Part shown: positions 61,701 through 64,000 of the stretch, one piece after another
Numbering within the stretch: the stretch's first letter is position 1
Layout of the letters: each line of letters begins with the position of its first letter
Assembly: GCA_004123355.1 (NCBI GenBank)
Contig: SCHM01000002.1
Span: 1,612,001-1,676,000, forward strand
Direction: 5' to 3'
Source: Amphirosellinia nigrospora
Taxonomy: Eukaryota; Ascomycota; Sordariomycetes; Xylariales; Xylariaceae
Length of the DNA stretch: 64,000 nt
Made by a program: the position numbers and the translations under genes
Notes under the pieces: generated by a model
What the model was told of the DNA's origin: nothing
Seen by the model: only the letters and a program-made list of their open reading frames with translations
The model's database searches: none

Positions 61701-64000
61701 TTTAAATAAAACGTTTTAATTTATTTATTTAGCAAATAAGTTTTAAAAAAAAAAAAAAAAATATATCGAACTAACGTTAGTTTTAATAATAATAAAACTT
61801 TAAGCTATTTATTATATTAATATATTTATTTATAATATTTAATTTTATTATTTTTTTTTTAAGCTAGATTTATATATTATTTAAAATAATAATAAATATA
61901 AAAAGTTTTATTAAAAAAAGTTTATTTTTTGTTTAATTTTAATATTATAAAGCATTATATTAATATTTTAATTTATAATATTATATAAAAAATTTAGCTA
62001 ATATAAAAGCTTTTTATTTATATTTAGTTTTTATTAAAGTTTATAATTAATAAGCTTAAACGTATATTAATGTTTAAAAATTATTTATATATTATTTTTT
62101 AAAATATTATATAATAAATATAATATTATATAAAAACTAAAAAAATATTAATTAGTTATTATTAAAAATAAATAAAGCTAAATTTTTTAATAGTTTTAGC
62201 AGTATATAAATATATTTTAAACGTTATTAAAAATATTTAAAATAATAAGTTTTAAAATATAGTAAAATTATATTTTTTTAATAAATAATTTAAATATAGC
62301 GTTAATTCGATTTAATAAAATAATAAATAATTTTTACTAGTTTATTTATTAAATATTTTTTTATAAGTTTTATAGTTTAAATTTTATTTTTTATATATAA
62401 TAATATTATATTTTCGAATTAACTTAAAAGTTTTATTTAATAGCTAAAGCTAAATTAAAAAATAATAAAACTACTATAATAATTAAAAATAACTATTATT
62501 AGCTCGGTTATAATATATTAGCGCTTTTTTATAAAATAGTATTTTTAATATAATCGAGCGGTTTTTAAACAATTTAAATTTTAGCGTAAATAATATATAT
62601 TTTATTATTTTATATAGCTTAATTTATAATTATTTAATTTATTTTTATTAAATATTTAATAAAATAGTTTAGATTTTTATTATTATATTTATATAAATTT
62701 ATTTTGTTTTTTATTAAAATTTTAAATTTTTTTTTTTAAAATATAGGCCTAAAAACCTAACTATATAATTTTTTATACGTTTAAATAAAGCTATTTTTTA
62801 TATAGTTTATAAAAATATTTATTTATTTAAATTATTTAGCTTTTTTTATTTATTATTTAATAAAACTAGCTTTATAGTTTTAAAAATTAATATAATATTA
62901 ATATATTTATTAGATTTATTTATTATTTATTTTTATTTTAATTATATTATAAAACTATAATATTAATCGCGATATTTTTTTTATTTAAGTATTATTTTTG
63001 CTATAAACGATTAATTTTATTATATTTATTATAATTTTATTTTTATAACTTTTGCTAAGTTTAATATAAAACGTTTTAATAAATAATAATAAAACTAATA
63101 GCGTTAAATAATAAAATTAATATATTAATAATATTAATAGTTTTATTATATTAATAGTTTTATTTATTTATATTAAACGTTATAAAAGTTTATAGATTTT
63201 ATTATTAAGTTATAGTTTTATTTTAATTTAGTTTGTTATTTATAGCTAATTTTTTAATTTTATTTTTTAATAATATATTTATTAAAACTAACGGTTTAAA
63301 TAAATTATTTAATGTTTATATTATAATATTTAGTTTATATGTAAGTTTAAACAACGAAGCTTTAAAAACTTATTAAATTTAAACTATAAACTAAATAGTT
63401 TATATATTTAGTATTTTAGTTTAAATTAATATTTGCTAGCAAATAATAAAATTATATAAAATTTTTTTCCGTAAATTATTTAATATAATATTTAAAAATG
63501 CGTTATAATATAATTTTTATACGTTATAAATATATTTAGTAAATTTAAACTTATACGTTTAGTTTTTAGTTATTATTTCCCGAAAAAAAAATTTATAAAT
63601 TTATTTTTAATAAAACGTATAACTAAAATAATATAAAATCTTTTTAACTTATTATAATTTATAAAATATTATTATAATATTAAAATATTTGCTAAAAATA
63701 ATAATATTAAATAAAAAGTTAAAAAAGTTAAGCTTATAAATATTTAACTATAATAAAAAATTATATAATTTTAAAAATAAGCTTTATTAAAGCTTATTTA
63801 TATATTTTTAAAAAAAAAATAATATTATAAGTTTACTAATATATATAATAATTATTTTAAATTTTTTTTTTTTTTTTTTTAAGCTTAAAGCTTTTTTTTT
63901 TTATTTAATAAATAAACAGGTATATTTTTAACGTTTTAAATATATTTATTTTATTAAAAACTATATAAAATTTTTAAATATATTTTTAATTATTTGAGTT

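Larger units (their letters stand above)
43720..64000. repeat. AT-rich, RIP-like block without genes
   Basis: About 20 kb to the window end is made almost only of A and T; sampled lines mostly have 4-12 G or C per 60 bases. The few C residues stand mostly in CG, CT (AGCT, AAGCTT) and CC contexts, while CA is rare. That is the mark of RIP, which turns CpA into TpA, rather than CpG deamination. No frame on either strand looks coding. The block presumably consists of fossil transposons, but mutation is too heavy to name families, boundaries or ages by eye. It could be a dispersed AT isochore or pericentromeric DNA. No telomere repeats are seen. Confidence 0.85.

Noticed and set aside
43720-64000. 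Mitochondrial DNA insert or telomere as an explanation of the AT-rich block
   Set aside because: No mitochondrial gene fragments or TTAGGG arrays are visible, and the CpA-poor, CpG-keeping pattern fits RIP.
43720-64000. Fossil retroelements or DNA transposons within the AT-rich block
   Set aside because: They are likely present, but no ends, coding motifs or families can be named by eye in such damaged sequence, so none is annotated.

Overview
This is nuclear DNA from a filamentous ascomycete (Pezizomycotina). The evidence is short GT-AG introns of about 50-120 bases, mitochondrial amino-acid enzymes of fungal type, a fungal class III chitinase, many copies of a TAGGTAGGTACCTACC-like intergenic motif, and a large AT-rich block that looks damaged by repeat-induced point mutation (RIP). 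Sordariomycetes or a related class is my inference from the overall look; no marker gene settles it.

Layout. 1-43.7 kb is an ordinary gene-bearing compartment with wide spacers: a secreted GH18 chitinase (1111-2191, +); a small unknown protein (2724-3269, -); an unknown 1336-residue protein in one exon (4771-8781, -); a small one-span membrane protein (11261-11473, -); an unknown acidic nuclear-type protein (12289-13747, +); GET2 (14047-15147, -); the mitochondrial GTPase GEP3 (15539-17713, +); the PP1 regulator YPI1 (18823-19457, +); a DENN/C1 Rab-GEF-like protein (21482-24906, -); TRAPPC13 (31107-32336, -); a KHDC4-like double-KH splicing protein (32934-35039, -); ILV6 (35612-36601, +); ornithine carbamoyltransferase (36948-38114, -); and a TAG1-like vacuolar membrane protein (38901-41697, +). 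From about 43.7 kb to the end lies a continuous, extremely AT-rich block with no recognisable gene. It holds a 70-base minisatellite and a head-to-tail array of a 332-base tRNA-like SINE unit, whose first copy has escaped the mutation that ruined the other two.

The genes are mostly housekeeping. They cover tail-anchored protein insertion (GET2), mitochondrial ribosome assembly (GEP3), vesicle traffic (DENN protein, TRAPPC13), vacuole/autophagy (TAG1-like), pre-mRNA splicing (KHDC4-like), phosphatase control (YPI1) and mitochondrial amino-acid synthesis (ILV6 and OTC, convergent neighbours). Both amino-acid genes carry a TGA(C/G)TCA site of the Gcn4/CPC1 type upstream. No secondary-metabolite or defence cluster was seen.

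A key caution: many conserved genes can be read only by jumping frame at single missing bases, usually within C or G runs. The pattern hits genes that should be essential, so it looks more like consensus error in the assembly than gene decay. Gene ends and exon joins were placed by eye from splice signals and family memory, without searches.
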